DNA of 64,000 nucleotides from Staphylococcus marylandisciuri. GTDB taxonomy: Bacteria > Bacillota > Bacilli > Staphylococcales > Staphylococcaceae. A program made the translations under genes and the position numbers. The notes beneath the pieces are model-generated. The model had not been told where the DNA came from. It did not search any database and was given only the letters and a program-made list of their open reading frames with translations. How positions within the stretch are numbered: the stretch's first letter is position 1; every line of letters begins with the position of its first letter. This document shows positions 7,506 through 16,796 of the stretch, piece by piece. The stretch covers positions 1-64,000 of the forward strand of contig NZ_JAOPKZ010000005.1 in assembly GCF_025519785.1 (NCBI RefSeq), written 5' to 3'.

Positions 7506-9680
7506 ATGGAAAGACAATGCTTACAATTCCTAACTGAAAACCAATATCCAATATCACGATGTATTGACGGCATACTTCTCTTCTTACCACTTGAAGGTAA
7601 ACTCGATATCGATAGTATTTCTAAAGCTCGCGCAGTTTCTAATAATTTTATTCTAATCAATGATGTAGAAATGTATAAGATTAGAGAAAATGGCACTTCA
7701 TTAATGGTATACATAGCGAGCGATTGGTTTGAAGAACTCGGTTTTAATTTCTTTGATTATAAATACAGTATCAATTTAATTCAATCGACGAACGATATTA
7801 AACGTGCCATGTTAAATCTGGCTGCAGGTTATTTAAATAATTCCTTAACTAACAGTCAGTTTGAAAAGTGGATGCAAGATATAACACTTATCATTGCTAA
7901 AGAAGCTAAAATATCAACCTCACTTGTATATCAACATTTGACTTATAGCGAGTACGGCAAGTTCGGAGAAATATTAGAATATATTTTTAAACATTTAAAT
8001 AACAAATTGACATTAAGTGCGCTTTCGGAAAACCTCTATATTTCAAAATCAAATATTTCAGGTCAATTCTATAATAAGTTAGGGATAGGCGTTAAAACCT
8101 ATGTTGACTCTATACGTATAGCTAATTCAATGCGCTATCTCATAGGTTGCAATAATACATTAGAAGAAATTTCTGAGCAAAGTGGGTTTAGTAACGGGGC
8201 AAGTTATAGCAAAAAGTTTAAGGCATATATGGGAATGTCACCGAATGACTATCGAAATCTAGATAAGCGTGACAAATATGGGCGTTTGAAGACAAAACAC
8301 AATAAGGGATTTAACTATCATCATTTAAATGATCTTATCAAGGACAAACGTTTAGCATGTTATAAGACAAGTGATATAAAAATAGATAATGAGCCGCCTG
8401 AGACATATCGTCCTTGTTGTAATGTCATACAAATTCATAGCGTTGCAGAATTAAGAAAGCTATTTCTAGAAGATTTCACATTTTATAAAAAAGAAGCCAT
8501 GGGACGGATAATATTTTATTGCTTAGTAGACTTTGATCTTTTAGTAAATAAATTTACTGAAGAAGAGAAGAGAACGGTAATATATAGTATACTCAAAAAT
8601 CGATTAACTGTTGCTTTTAAGATTCACTCAAAAGAAGAACTAACTTTGCATATGGAGTATAAGTGGCCTTTAGTTAAAGAAGTGCTGGACAGTAACGAGC
8701 ACATAGACAGAGCGACAGTCAAAGGCTTCACGTACATTTTTGATACTACCACGATGGATTTAAAATCGATCTATCGCAATATTATTTGGATTCAAAATTA
8801 TAAATCTAATCTTGACTTCGGTATAGATGTCACATCTTTATTCAACCAACCTGAATTGTTTAAAATCTTGGAACCACAAATTAAACGAATAAATTTCAAA
8901 TATTATTTTATTGATAATGCTTCTCTTGAACCACCTTATCTGATTCATGATTCCGAACAAATACTAACTAAACAGCTCATGAACTTTACTAAGTTGAAAG
9001 AGATTATGAACAGATTTGATATAGATGACCAATCATGTTATTTGCTCAACCTTGAAAATCGACTGTTATCTAATGATAAAGTAGCGGAGATAATGGATAG
9101 TCCGCCTATATTGATGGAAATGTTGAAAGAGACTTGGAACCATTTTGGTGGTATTGGTCTAGACCTTTTTCAACAAACTGAAGGAAATGAACATTTATAT
9201 TTATACGATAAGAATGCGTTTCGATCTTCTTTAAATACGCTTCTGCAACGATTCTTAGAGCTGAAAGACATTAAGCTTAAAGATTACGGTTATTATTTGG
9301 TGGCGCATCAAAAAGATAAAATTACGATTTATATTTATGATTGGCGTGTTCTTGAAGGTGAGTCGATAGATAAAAGTGCTGAACCTGCCCGACTCACAAT
9401 GGATACGCAAAATAACGTGATCAATGATAGTCACCTTATCTATAGTGAAAGTTTTGACGGCAATCAAGGCAATATTAATCATATCGTTCCCTCCTCATTA
9501 CGAGATAAATACAAGTGGTCGAATCAACTTATTCGTAAGATTGAACAATTTAATCAACCTCAATTTGAAATCTTTGAACATAACTTTAGTGAATCGGCAT
9601 TAGAATTTAAATTAAGCTATAATGGGGTCCGTATCATGCATATTTTCAACAAAGGCAATGTTGATAATTTTAATAATTAA
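7506..9680 (+). CDS. rbf: AraC-family regulator Rbf (biofilm formation)
   Basis: A 724-residue AraC/XylS-type regulator. The double helix-turn-helix lies at about residues 155-255 (LSALSENLYISKSNISGQFYNKLG, then LEEISEQSGFSNGASYSKKFKAYMGMSPNDYR). The roughly 460 residues after it resemble no enzyme I recognise, as in the large staphylococcal AraC proteins Rbf and Rsp. The position next to sarX and yebC points to Rbf, which in S. aureus raises biofilm formation through SarX and icaR. The ribosome binding site is AGAGG. The Rsp alternative is less likely on synteny. Confidence 0.85.
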   Translation: MERQCLQFLTENQYPISRCIDGILLFLPLEGKLDIDSISKARAVSNNFILINDVEMYKIRENGTSLMVYIASDWFEELGFNFFDYKYSINLIQSTNDIKRAMLNLAAGYLNNSLTNSQFEKWMQDITLIIAKEAKISTSLVYQHLTYSEYGKFGEILEYIFKHLNNKLTLSALSENLYISKSNISGQFYNKLGIGVKTYVDSIRIANSMRYLIGCNNTLEEISEQSGFSNGASYSKKFKAYMGMSPNDYRNLDKRDKYGRLKTKHNKGFNYHHLNDLIKDKRLACYKTSDIKIDNEPPETYRPCCNVIQIHSVAELRKLFLEDFTFYKKEAMGRIIFYCLVDFDLLVNKFTEEEKRTVIYSILKNRLTVAFKIHSKEELTLHMEYKWPLVKEVLDSNEHIDRATVKGFTYIFDTTTMDLKSIYRNIIWIQNYKSNLDFGIDVTSLFNQPELFKILEPQIKRINFKYYFIDNASLEPPYLIHDSEQILTKQLMNFTKLKEIMNRFDIDDQSCYLLNLENRLLSNDKVAEIMDSPPILMEMLKETWNHFGGIGLDLFQQTEGNEHLYLYDKNAFRSSLNTLLQRFLELKDIKLKDYGYYLVAHQKDKITIYIYDWRVLEGESIDKSAEPARLTMDTQNNVINDSHLIYSESFDGNQGNINHIVPSSLRDKYKWSNQLIRKIEQFNQPQFEIFEHNFSESALEFKLSYNGVRIMHIFNKGNVDNFNN

Positions 9681-9827
9681 GTGTTTATGATTAAAAGTGT
9701 ATTACAACTTAATTCAATATTATTCGTAATTATGACAAAAGAATAGAAAAAAACGATAACGACAAACACCAGCGTTGTAAGAGAAAATGGTATATAGACT
9801 GCCTACTTATAACGGGAGGTGTACAAC

Positions 9828-10187
9828 ATGAATTCTGAGAAGAAGGCGAAATTGATTGATATTTATAAGAAGTACAAGGCGCTTTCAGACCACTTGAGTA
9901 CTAATTATAAATTATCAATTAATGATCTAGCTATTCTTGCAGTTATTGAAGAAAACTGTAGTAAACAAAATATGTTGATGCAACCTTTTCTTAAAATAGC
10001 TACCAAGGAGCTAGAGTTAAGCCGTACTAAAGTGTTAGCCTCTATACGCAAATTAATAAATCAAGATCGAGTGAGTAAAGTACGCTCTGAAGACGATGAG
10101 CGTAAAGTCTATTTATTCATGAACGAAGATAATACTACAAGTTATCGTGATTTATTAGATGAGGTGGAGGCGTTTATCGATAAATAA
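9828..10187 (+). CDS. sarX: SarA-family winged-helix regulator SarX
   Basis: A 119-residue SarA/MarR-like DNA-binding protein containing LSINDLAILAVIEE, a recognition-helix region around ELELSRTKVLASIRKLINQ, and a wing with the SarA-family motif EDDERKVYLF. ATG 9828 follows GGGAGGTG by six bases; an in-frame GTG at 9819 lies within that site and is rejected. Length and its position after rbf match SarX, which acts under MgrA and Rbf on agr and ica in S. aureus. Confidence 0.85.
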   Translation: MNSEKKAKLIDIYKKYKALSDHLSTNYKLSINDLAILAVIEENCSKQNMLMQPFLKIATKELELSRTKVLASIRKLINQDRVSKVRSEDDERKVYLFMNEDNTTSYRDLLDEVEAFIDK

Positions 10188-10225
10188 TCTTCTTGGGGAA
10201 TGAATCTTTAATTTTTTATAACATT

Positions 10226-10622
10226 GGGAGCGGGACAGAAATCTAATTGGAATAAAAAGATTTCGTAGTCCCGCCCCGGCAAGGATGACTAGAATTGAAA
10301 AAAGCTTGATGCAAGCGCATTTTCAAATCAGTCATCTACTGCCAAGATGCTGAAAGAGGGAGCGGGACAGAAATCTAATTGGAATAAAAAGATTTCGTAG
10401 TCCCGCCCCGGCAAGGATGACTAGAATTGAAAGAAGCTTGATACAAGCGCATTTTCAAATCAGTCATCTACTGCCAAGATGCTGAAAGAGGCTGGGAATT
10501 ATATCCCAGCCTCTTTCTCTCTAGTCAAAGACCTTCATGTCCCTGTCTCTTTCTCTCTAGTCAAAGACCTTCATGTCCCTGTCACTTTCTCTCTAGTCAA
10601 AGACCATTATATCCCAGTCTCA
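10226..10622 (+). repeat. Family A repeats, two units with triplicated tail
   Basis: Units start at 10226 and 10358. After the GAGGCTGGGAATTATATCCCAGCCTC hairpin, a 44-bp tail segment (TTTCTCTCTAGTCAAAGACC, then a CATGTCCC-like end) is present three times in tandem, from 10511 to about 10620. Elsewhere in the window the tail is single. Confidence 0.9.
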
Positions 10623-10793
10623 ATTTTTTTAATTGAACTAGAATATTAATGAAAATTTTCTACTATTAAAACTAAAGAGAATTTATAGCTGAAAAATGCA
10701 GCTCTAGCTCGTGTTAACGTCTAGGTTATAGCTTTTATATAGTGTATAATATAGTATGTTGAAATAAGAGTGAAAGAAAGCGAGATGACATAA

Positions 10794-11513
10794 ATGGGTC
10801 GTAAATGGAATAATATTAAAGAAAAAAAGGCTCAAAAAGATAAAAATACTAGCAGAATTTATGCTCGATTTGGAAAAGAGATATATGTGGCTGCGAAATC
10901 GGGGGAACCTGATCCAGAATCTAACCAAGCTTTAAGGCTTACATTAGAAAAAGCGAAAACATATTCTGTTCCTAGACATATTATTGACAAGGCGATTGAA
11001 AAAGCTAAAGGTGGCGGTGAAGAGAATTACGACCACCTGCGTTACGAAGGTTTCGGCCCGAGTGGTTCTATGATTATTGTTGATGCCTTAACTAACAACG
11101 TGAATCGCACAGCTTCAGATATACGTGCTGCTTTTGGTAAAAATGGTGGTAATATGGGAGTTTCTGGTTCGGTTGCGTATATGTTTGATCACACTGCTAC
11201 ATTTGCATTTGAAGGTAATGACCCAGATGAAGTACTTGAATCTCTCATGGAACAAGATGTCGATGTAAGAGATATTATAGACCAAAATGGTTTGATCGTC
11301 GTATACGCTGAACCTGATCAATTTGCTCAAGTTCAAAGCGCTTTAAAAACGTACGGTGTTACAGAATTTGAAGTAGCTGAATTTGAAATGTTACCACAGA
11401 ATGAAGTGAGGTTGTCATCTGATGATCAAACTCAATTTGAAAAGTTAATTGACGCCATTGAAGAACTAGAAGATGTCCAGAATATCTTCCATAATGTAGA
11501 GCTAAATGAATAG
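10794..11513 (+). CDS. YebC/PmpR-family protein
   Basis: A 239-residue member of the YebC/TACO1 family. It begins [20 protein letters not shown], the classic N-terminus, and has the family core [19 protein letters not shown] and [21 protein letters not shown]. YebC proteins were long called transcriptional regulators; recent work links some to easing ribosome stalling at proline stretches. It is cytoplasmic and full length, a single gene with its own terminator. Confidence 0.95.
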   Translation: MGRKWNNIKEKKAQKDKNTSRIYARFGKEIYVAAKSGEPDPESNQALRLTLEKAKTYSVPRHIIDKAIEKAKGGGEENYDHLRYEGFGPSGSMIIVDALTNNVNRTASDIRAAFGKNGGNMGVSGSVAYMFDHTATFAFEGNDPDEVLESLMEQDVDVRDIIDQNGLIVVYAEPDQFAQVQSALKTYGVTEFEVAEFEMLPQNEVRLSSDDQTQFEKLIDAIEELEDVQNIFHNVELNE

Positions 11514-11534
11514 TGAGAGAATAACAATTCTTGT

Positions 11535-11586
11535 AAGTGGGGGAGACGTAGAAATTTATTGATTGACTTTCCCACTTTGTTTTTAG
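11535..11586 (+). terminator. Terminator after yebC
   Basis: Arms AAGTGGG (11535-11541) and CCCACTT (11571-11577), followed by TGTTTTT. Confidence 0.75.
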
Positions 11587-11774
11587 CATGCAATGAGACC
11601 AAGTCACATTTAGCTAAAGGATATATCTTCTATCATTTGAGTTCAAAGGTTGATTAACGTCACTAGCGTGGTGGAACAGAACAGCAGAAAAAGCGGCATG
11701 AATTCTCTTGAAGTTAAACGCATTTTTCTACTCTTAATGAGAAGTGAGCCGGAACGCATTTGAATGATGTTATC

Positions 11775-11939
11775 TCATGCACTAAAGATTTCTTCCGCAT
11801 TAGTGATAATGTACTTTAATCTATTCGTATTCAGTTCAATCATACCCTTCGTGGATGAAAGCTGACCTACTTTGCGCACGTATACACAATTGTTCTTCAT
11901 TACTACACTGCTTCCCTTCTTTTTGACATTATCAGTCAC
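11775..11939 (-). CDS. Hypothetical 54-residue protein, possible remnant
   Basis: A GTG-initiated minus-strand ORF of 54 residues. AGGAGG (11952-11947) lies exactly seven bases before the GTG, which is unlikely by chance. The sequence has a basic N-terminus (TDNVKKKGSS) and a middle VYVRKVGQLSSTKG. I do not recognise a family. It may be a real small protein or the surviving piece of a decayed gene. Two shorter ORFs with initiation sites lie just upstream on the same strand. Confidence 0.45.
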   Translation of the reverse strand: MTDNVKKKGSSVVMKNNCVYVRKVGQLSSTKGMIELNTNRLKYIITNAEEIFSA

Positions 11940-11970
11940 ATACCTACCTCCTAACGCTCCAGTTTAATAG

Positions 11971-12045
11971 TCAAAATCTTAGTACTGCTATTGAGTTAGC
12001 TATATTTGATAAATTAACGTTATGCTCTAATTGGTTAGAGATCAT
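11971..12045 (-). CDS. Possible 24-residue small ORF
   Basis: ATG 12045 is preceded by AGGAG (12055-12051) at five bases. It encodes 24 residues beginning MISNQLEHNV and ending 31 bases before the GTG of the 54-residue ORF. It could be a leader peptide or a small protein in the same transcript. Evidence is only the initiation site and spacing. Confidence 0.3.
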   Translation of the reverse strand: MISNQLEHNVNLSNIANSIAVLRF

Positions 12046-12224
12046 CGTCACTCCTGGTTAGCAGAGTGCGCTTTTCGTAATTAATCATCTTCTCAGCTAA
12101 TCTGCTCGAATAAGTCCTTTATAAATCAGTCATGATTGTCCTCTTATATTAATTCTGAAAATATACTACTATCTTAGTCGTATAACAATTTAACAATCAA
12201 TAAAGTTCTCTTAACCAAGAGGTC

Positions 12225-12930
12225 GGGGCAAAAGCGTTTAGGATTTGAGCGGGGCCCCAACAAAGAGAAACTGGTAAACCAGTTTCAACAAGCACTGCAA
12301 GTTGGGGTGGGGCCCCAACACAAAGAAACTGGTTCATCAGTTTCCACCAGCAATGCGAGTTGGGGTGGGCCCCAACAAAGAGAAACTGGTAAATCAGTTT
12401 CCTCAAGTACAGCGAGTTGGGGCGGGCCTATAAAAGCGAAGCCGAAGGCTGGGACATAAATCCCAGCCTCTTTAACATCTCGGCAGTAGATGGCTGATTT
12501 GAAAACGCGCTTGTATCAAGCTTTTTTCAATTCTAGTCATCCTTGCCGGGGCGGGACTACGAAATCTTTTTGTTCAAATTAGATTTCTGTCCCGCTCCCT
12601 CTTTCAGCATCTCGGCAGTAGATGGCTGATTTGAAAATGCGCTTGCATCAAGCTTTTTTCAATTCTAGTCATCCTTGCCGGGGCGGGACTACGAAATTAT
12701 TTTATTCAAATTAGATTTCTGTCCCGCTCCCTTCAACATCTCGGCAGTAGATGACTGATTTGAAAACGCGCTTGTATCAAGCTTTTTTCAATTCTAGTCA
12801 TCTTTGCCGGGGCGGGACTACGAAATCATTTTATTTAAATTAGATTTCTGTCCCGTTCCCGAGTCGTGAGTATTCTGCCAAAAATCCTAATTTTGGAACG
12901 CCGTTAATCGGTTGCATAGAGTATAGAAAC
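12225..12930. repeat. STAR-like cluster and three inverted family A units
   Basis: From 12225 to 12425 there are three STAR-like cores separated by AAACTGG-type palindromes. From about 12430 three family A units run in the reverse orientation (ends near 12600, 12735 and 12860), each reading CTCGGCAGTAGATG toward CCCGCTCCC. A family E segment (CGCCGTTAATCGGTTG) follows at about 12862-12930. No gene. Confidence 0.88.
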
Positions 12931-13043
12931 TATATATCTTAATCGCAGAAAATTTTACTATCTGAATTAATTATCTTTGATATCTTACATAGGATGACAG
13001 AGGGGGTGTACTTCTATATAATGAGTTACAAGGAGTGATGGCA

Positions 13044-13814
13044 GTGAAAGTCAAATATATCGATAAACGTCACTGGCGTCGTATCATAGATAGAGAATAT
13101 ACTGAAATAAAGGTTAATAATAATAAATTCAAAGGTATCATTGGACTGGTTGAAATGCGTAAAGTCCGCGATCCTCTTGAGGTTTCTGTTGTTGATCAAA
13201 ATATTATTGTGGCTGACGATGGCTATCAATGGTTACAAATTTTGCCGGAGAAGAAGCGTTACAGTATAACAGTAATGATGGATGAGAATTGCAATCCATT
13301 AGAGTATTATTTCGACATAAATGTTAAAAATATAACTCAACGGGGTCATGCACGGACGTTAGATTTATTTTTAGATGTTCTAGTCTTACCTGATGGACGA
13401 TATGAATTAGTAGACGAAGATGATTTATTACGGGCATTAGAAAATCAAGAAATAAGTAATAAGCAATATCATGAAGCTTATGTGATTGCGCATCAATTAA
13501 TGATTAAAATTAATGCAGATTTTCCAGCTATGCAAGATAAAATCATGTATTGTTTTCATAAGATTAAACGAAAATCAGAAGGGCGCCAACCAAAAAAGCG
13601 TAATAAGTTTAAACCTAAATTTACTGCGAAACAAGGGGCTTCAAACTCTAAACATCAGCAACGACATGATAAATCTCATTTTAAAAAAAGAAAAAAGAGA
13701 AATCATCAACCTAAGTCGAATCATGCGCAATCATCGAATAATAAAGTGAGTTCTCGAGGCAGTGGTAAACACCACAAAACCTTAAAAGATTACTCAAAAT
13801 ATATTAAGAAATAG
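13044..13814 (+). CDS. DUF402 domain protein with basic C-terminal tail
   Basis: A 256-residue protein. Residues 1-170 look like a DUF402 domain, with the conserved segment LFLDVLVLPDGRYELVDEDD and an acidic pair typical of metal-dependent nucleotide hydrolases in the family. The last 70 residues are low-complexity Lys/Arg/His/Ser. GTG 13044 is chosen because AGGAG ends eight bases upstream; ATG 13038 is only two bases from that site. The basic tail could bind nucleic acid or the membrane. The exact reaction is unknown. Confidence 0.7.
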   Translation: MKVKYIDKRHWRRIIDREYTEIKVNNNKFKGIIGLVEMRKVRDPLEVSVVDQNIIVADDGYQWLQILPEKKRYSITVMMDENCNPLEYYFDINVKNITQRGHARTLDLFLDVLVLPDGRYELVDEDDLLRALENQEISNKQYHEAYVIAHQLMIKINADFPAMQDKIMYCFHKIKRKSEGRQPKKRNKFKPKFTAKQGASNSKHQQRHDKSHFKKRKKRNHQPKSNHAQSSNNKVSSRGSGKHHKTLKDYSKYIKK

Positions 13815-13933
13815 CTCATTCTAATTATGAGTAAAAGGGCATTTATAGTAATTAATAGAGGTTAAAGACTTGTAAAAATAAATATCTAAAGAGATAAGTC
13901 AGAATATCTGAAAAGTTGTTATGGGGGGAAACT

Positions 13934-14794
13934 ATGAAGATAGAAGATTATCGTTTACTGACTACGCTGAATGAAACCAAGACTTTGAGAAAAGCGGCGG
14001 AGATACTATATATATCACAGCCGGCAGTAACGCAACGCTTGAAAGCAATAGAAAGTGCATTTGGCGTAGATATCTTTATACGCACAAAAAAGCAATTAAT
14101 TACTACTACTGAAGGGGCTATGATTATTGAGCATGCGAAAGATATGTTGAATAGAGAGAGGCTATTCCTAGATAAGATGCAAGCTCACATTGGAGAAGTG
14201 AACGGAACTATTTCCATTGGCTGTTCTTCATTGATTGGTCAAACGTTATTGCCTGAAATACTCAATCTGTATACGCGTCAATTTCCTAATGTAGAAATAC
14301 AAGTGCAAGTCGGTTCAAGTGAACAGATTAAAGCAAATCAAAAAGACTATCACGTGATGATAGTTCGTGGTAATAAAATCATGAATCATAGTAACACACA
14401 TCTTTATGATGATGAACATTACTTTATTTATCCTAAAGATCGAAAAGAAGATGTGAGTAACCTACCGTTTATTGAGTTTCAAGCAGATCCTATTTATATC
14501 AATCAAATTAAAGATTGGTACAGTCATCAATTAGGATTGGATTACCATGCGATGATCACGGTAGATCAAGTTGCGACTTGTAAAGAAATGTTACTCAATG
14601 GCGTAGGTGTAACGATCCTACCGAAGATTATGATGAAAGATCTCGATCAAGAACATTTTGCGACGCAACGTGTCCATGTAGGTCAAGATCCATTAATCCG
14701 TTCTACATATATGAGTTATGATGCCAGTATGGTTCAATTACCTCAAGTCGATTCATTTATTAATTTAGTCTTAGAATACGTAAAGAAAACATAA
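13934..14794 (+). CDS. LysR-family transcriptional regulator
   Basis: A 286-residue regulator with an N-terminal helix-turn-helix (KTLRKAAEILYISQPAVTQRLKAIESAFG, about residues 17-45) and a C-terminal substrate-binding-like domain (GTISIGCSSLIGQTLLPEIL from about residue 92). ATG 13934 follows GGGGGGAA. An in-frame upstream ATG at 13916 has no ribosome binding site. It lies 32 bp before an MFS transporter in the same direction, so it probably controls that pump; the effector is unknown. Confidence 0.88.
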   Translation: MKIEDYRLLTTLNETKTLRKAAEILYISQPAVTQRLKAIESAFGVDIFIRTKKQLITTTEGAMIIEHAKDMLNRERLFLDKMQAHIGEVNGTISIGCSSLIGQTLLPEILNLYTRQFPNVEIQVQVGSSEQIKANQKDYHVMIVRGNKIMNHSNTHLYDDEHYFIYPKDRKEDVSNLPFIEFQADPIYINQIKDWYSHQLGLDYHAMITVDQVATCKEMLLNGVGVTILPKIMMKDLDQEHFATQRVHVGQDPLIRSTYMSYDASMVQLPQVDSFINLVLEYVKKT

Positions 14795-14826
14795 AGTATT
14801 CATAGTTCTTAATTAAGGAGATCTAT

Positions 14827-16023
14827 ATGTTTAAGGAATTACTACATATTAAAAACTATAAGTTGTTTGTAGTTAATATGATGTTGCTCGGGATTGGTAT
14901 AGCAATTACCATCCCTTTTCTTGTATTATTCGCGACCGAAGAGCTAGGCATGACGCAGGCTGAATTCGGTTTGTTACTCGCGGTGGCTGCAATTAGTCAA
15001 TTCGTAGTTAACGCGATTGTAGCACGCTTTTCAGACACTCATAACATCAATCGCAAAGTCATTATTATCACTGCTTTATTTATGGGCGCTCTGAGCTTTT
15101 CCCTATATTTTTATGTACACAATAAATGGATTTATTTTATCTGTTATGCGCTCTTTCAAGGTTTATTTGCGCCAGCTATGCCCCAAATGTACGCGTCAGC
15201 GCGTGAAGCTATCAATTTATCTACTTCCCGCGATCGTGCAAAATTCGCAAATGCTGTCTTGCGATCCATGTTCTCGTTTGGCTTTTTATTCGGCCCATTA
15301 ATTGGTAACTTACTCCAAGCATTTAATGGATATGCTGGTTTATTTTCTGGGACGGTAGCAATCATACTTTTTACTCTGATATTACAAGTAGTTTGTTTTC
15401 GTGAGGTGAAAACTTCGAAGCAAATGACCATTGAAACGCAAGTAGAGGATAAAGCGCCAAATATGTTGAAGAATAAGACGTTACTTATTCCATTCACTGC
15501 TTTCATACTGCTTCACATAGGTCAGTGGATGTATACCTTAAATATGCCTTTATTTGTTACGCATTATTTACAGGATAGTAAGAGGTACGTTGGTGTATTA
15601 GCAAGCTTGTGTGCTGGTCTAGAAGTTCCTTTTATGATACTACTGGGTATACTATCTACTAAAATAGGTACACGAACTTTGCTCATGTTAGGTGGACTTA
15701 GCGGAAGTTTATTCTTTGTTAGCATTGGTGTATTTGAGCATGTCTATGCGATGATTGCAGGTCAACTCTTCTTAGCGTTCTTCCTAGCCATTCTGTTAGG
15801 ACTAGGAATTACTTACTTCCAAGATGTCTTACCCGATTTTCCAGGCTATTCTTCAACTTTATTCGCCAATGCGATGGTTATTGGTCAGTTGTGTGGGAAC
15901 TTATTAGGTGGTGCTATGGGAAATTGGGTTGGACAAGGCAATGTATTCTATATTTCTGCACTGTCATTATTTATAGGCGTGGTGTTAATCTTCTTTACTA
16001 AAGATCAGAAATTCACAAGTTAA
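14827..16023 (+). CDS. MFS multidrug-type transporter, 12 TM
   Basis: A 398-residue major facilitator with about twelve hydrophobic segments. The loop 2-3 region carries the VARFSDTHNINRKVII motif A variant and an RSMFSFGFLFGPLIG segment (motif C-like) typical of DHA1 drug/proton antiporters. It follows the LysR gene directly and precedes a DUF456 gene by 20 bp, suggesting a three-gene unit. Substrate unknown. Confidence 0.85.
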   Translation: MFKELLHIKNYKLFVVNMMLLGIGIAITIPFLVLFATEELGMTQAEFGLLLAVAAISQFVVNAIVARFSDTHNINRKVIIITALFMGALSFSLYFYVHNKWIYFICYALFQGLFAPAMPQMYASAREAINLSTSRDRAKFANAVLRSMFSFGFLFGPLIGNLLQAFNGYAGLFSGTVAIILFTLILQVVCFREVKTSKQMTIETQVEDKAPNMLKNKTLLIPFTAFILLHIGQWMYTLNMPLFVTHYLQDSKRYVGVLASLCAGLEVPFMILLGILSTKIGTRTLLMLGGLSGSLFFVSIGVFEHVYAMIAGQLFLAFFLAILLGLGITYFQDVLPDFPGYSSTLFANAMVIGQLCGNLLGGAMGNWVGQGNVFYISALSLFIGVVLIFFTKDQKFTS

Positions 16024-16043
16024 GGAAAGGAGTTAATCAATTT

Positions 16044-16529
16044 ATGACAGCACTACTGTGGATACTCATACTCGCTTCATTTCTAGTATCATTTATAGGT
16101 TTGATTAAACCTATTATTCCATCATTGCCATTCATGTGGTTAGGTTTCTTAATCTATCAATTTGGTTTCCAAAATGGACATTTATCATGGATTTTTTACT
16201 TAGCAATGATCGTGTTTACGATTTTTATGCTTGTAGCTGACTTTATTATGAATAAGTACTTTGTTAATAAATTCGGTGGGTCTAAAAAGAGTGAATGGGC
16301 AGCATTGCTAGGAGTTATCGTTGGTTGTTTCGTATTTCCTCCACTTGGAATCATAATCATACCTTTTGTAGCAGTGTTTGTCGTTGAAATGATTCAAGAA
16401 CCTAACTTCTCTAATGCACTTAGTGCGAGCTTTGGATCGCTGATTGCTTTCCTAGCGAGTACTATTGCTCAAGCATTAATAATGATCATCATGGTCATTT
16501 GGTTCTTAGTTGATGCACTCATAATTTGA
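16044..16529 (+). CDS. DUF456 membrane protein
   Basis: A 161-residue protein with four to five hydrophobic segments and a central GGSKKSEWAALLGVIVG segment, which is the DUF456 hallmark. It begins 20 bp after the MFS gene, with AAAGGAG upstream. No function is established for the family. Confidence 0.8.
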   Translation: MTALLWILILASFLVSFIGLIKPIIPSLPFMWLGFLIYQFGFQNGHLSWIFYLAMIVFTIFMLVADFIMNKYFVNKFGGSKKSEWAALLGVIVGCFVFPPLGIIIIPFVAVFVVEMIQEPNFSNALSASFGSLIAFLASTIAQALIMIIMVIWFLVDALII

Positions 16530-16629
16530 TACCAGTTCGTTAATTTAGTTCCGTTCTGTTTATTATATGATACGAAAGATCCTTCATTTTGTAACATCAT
16601 ATGTTAATACGAAGTATTGAATAAGGAGA

Positions 16630-16672
16630 AGCACTCAGATGAAGTGAATTAAATCATCTGAGTGCTATTTAT
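16630..16672 (+). terminator. Family C hairpin terminator
   Basis: A perfect 13-bp inverted repeat: AGCACTCAGATGA (16630-16642) and TCATCTGAGTGCT (16654-16666), followed by ATTT. A near-identical copy is at 42317-42353, and AATACGAAGTAT precedes both. It probably ends the DUF456 transcript. Confidence 0.75.
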
Positions 16673-16796
16673 GTTCTCGCTTTTTATTTTGGAAGTAAAA
16701 TTAAATTTAAATTTGAGTTAACAGGTTGAGTTAAACCACACATTTTTAGTATAATCGCTCTCGTGTAATTTTTACTTAAAAAGGGAGGGCAATAAC

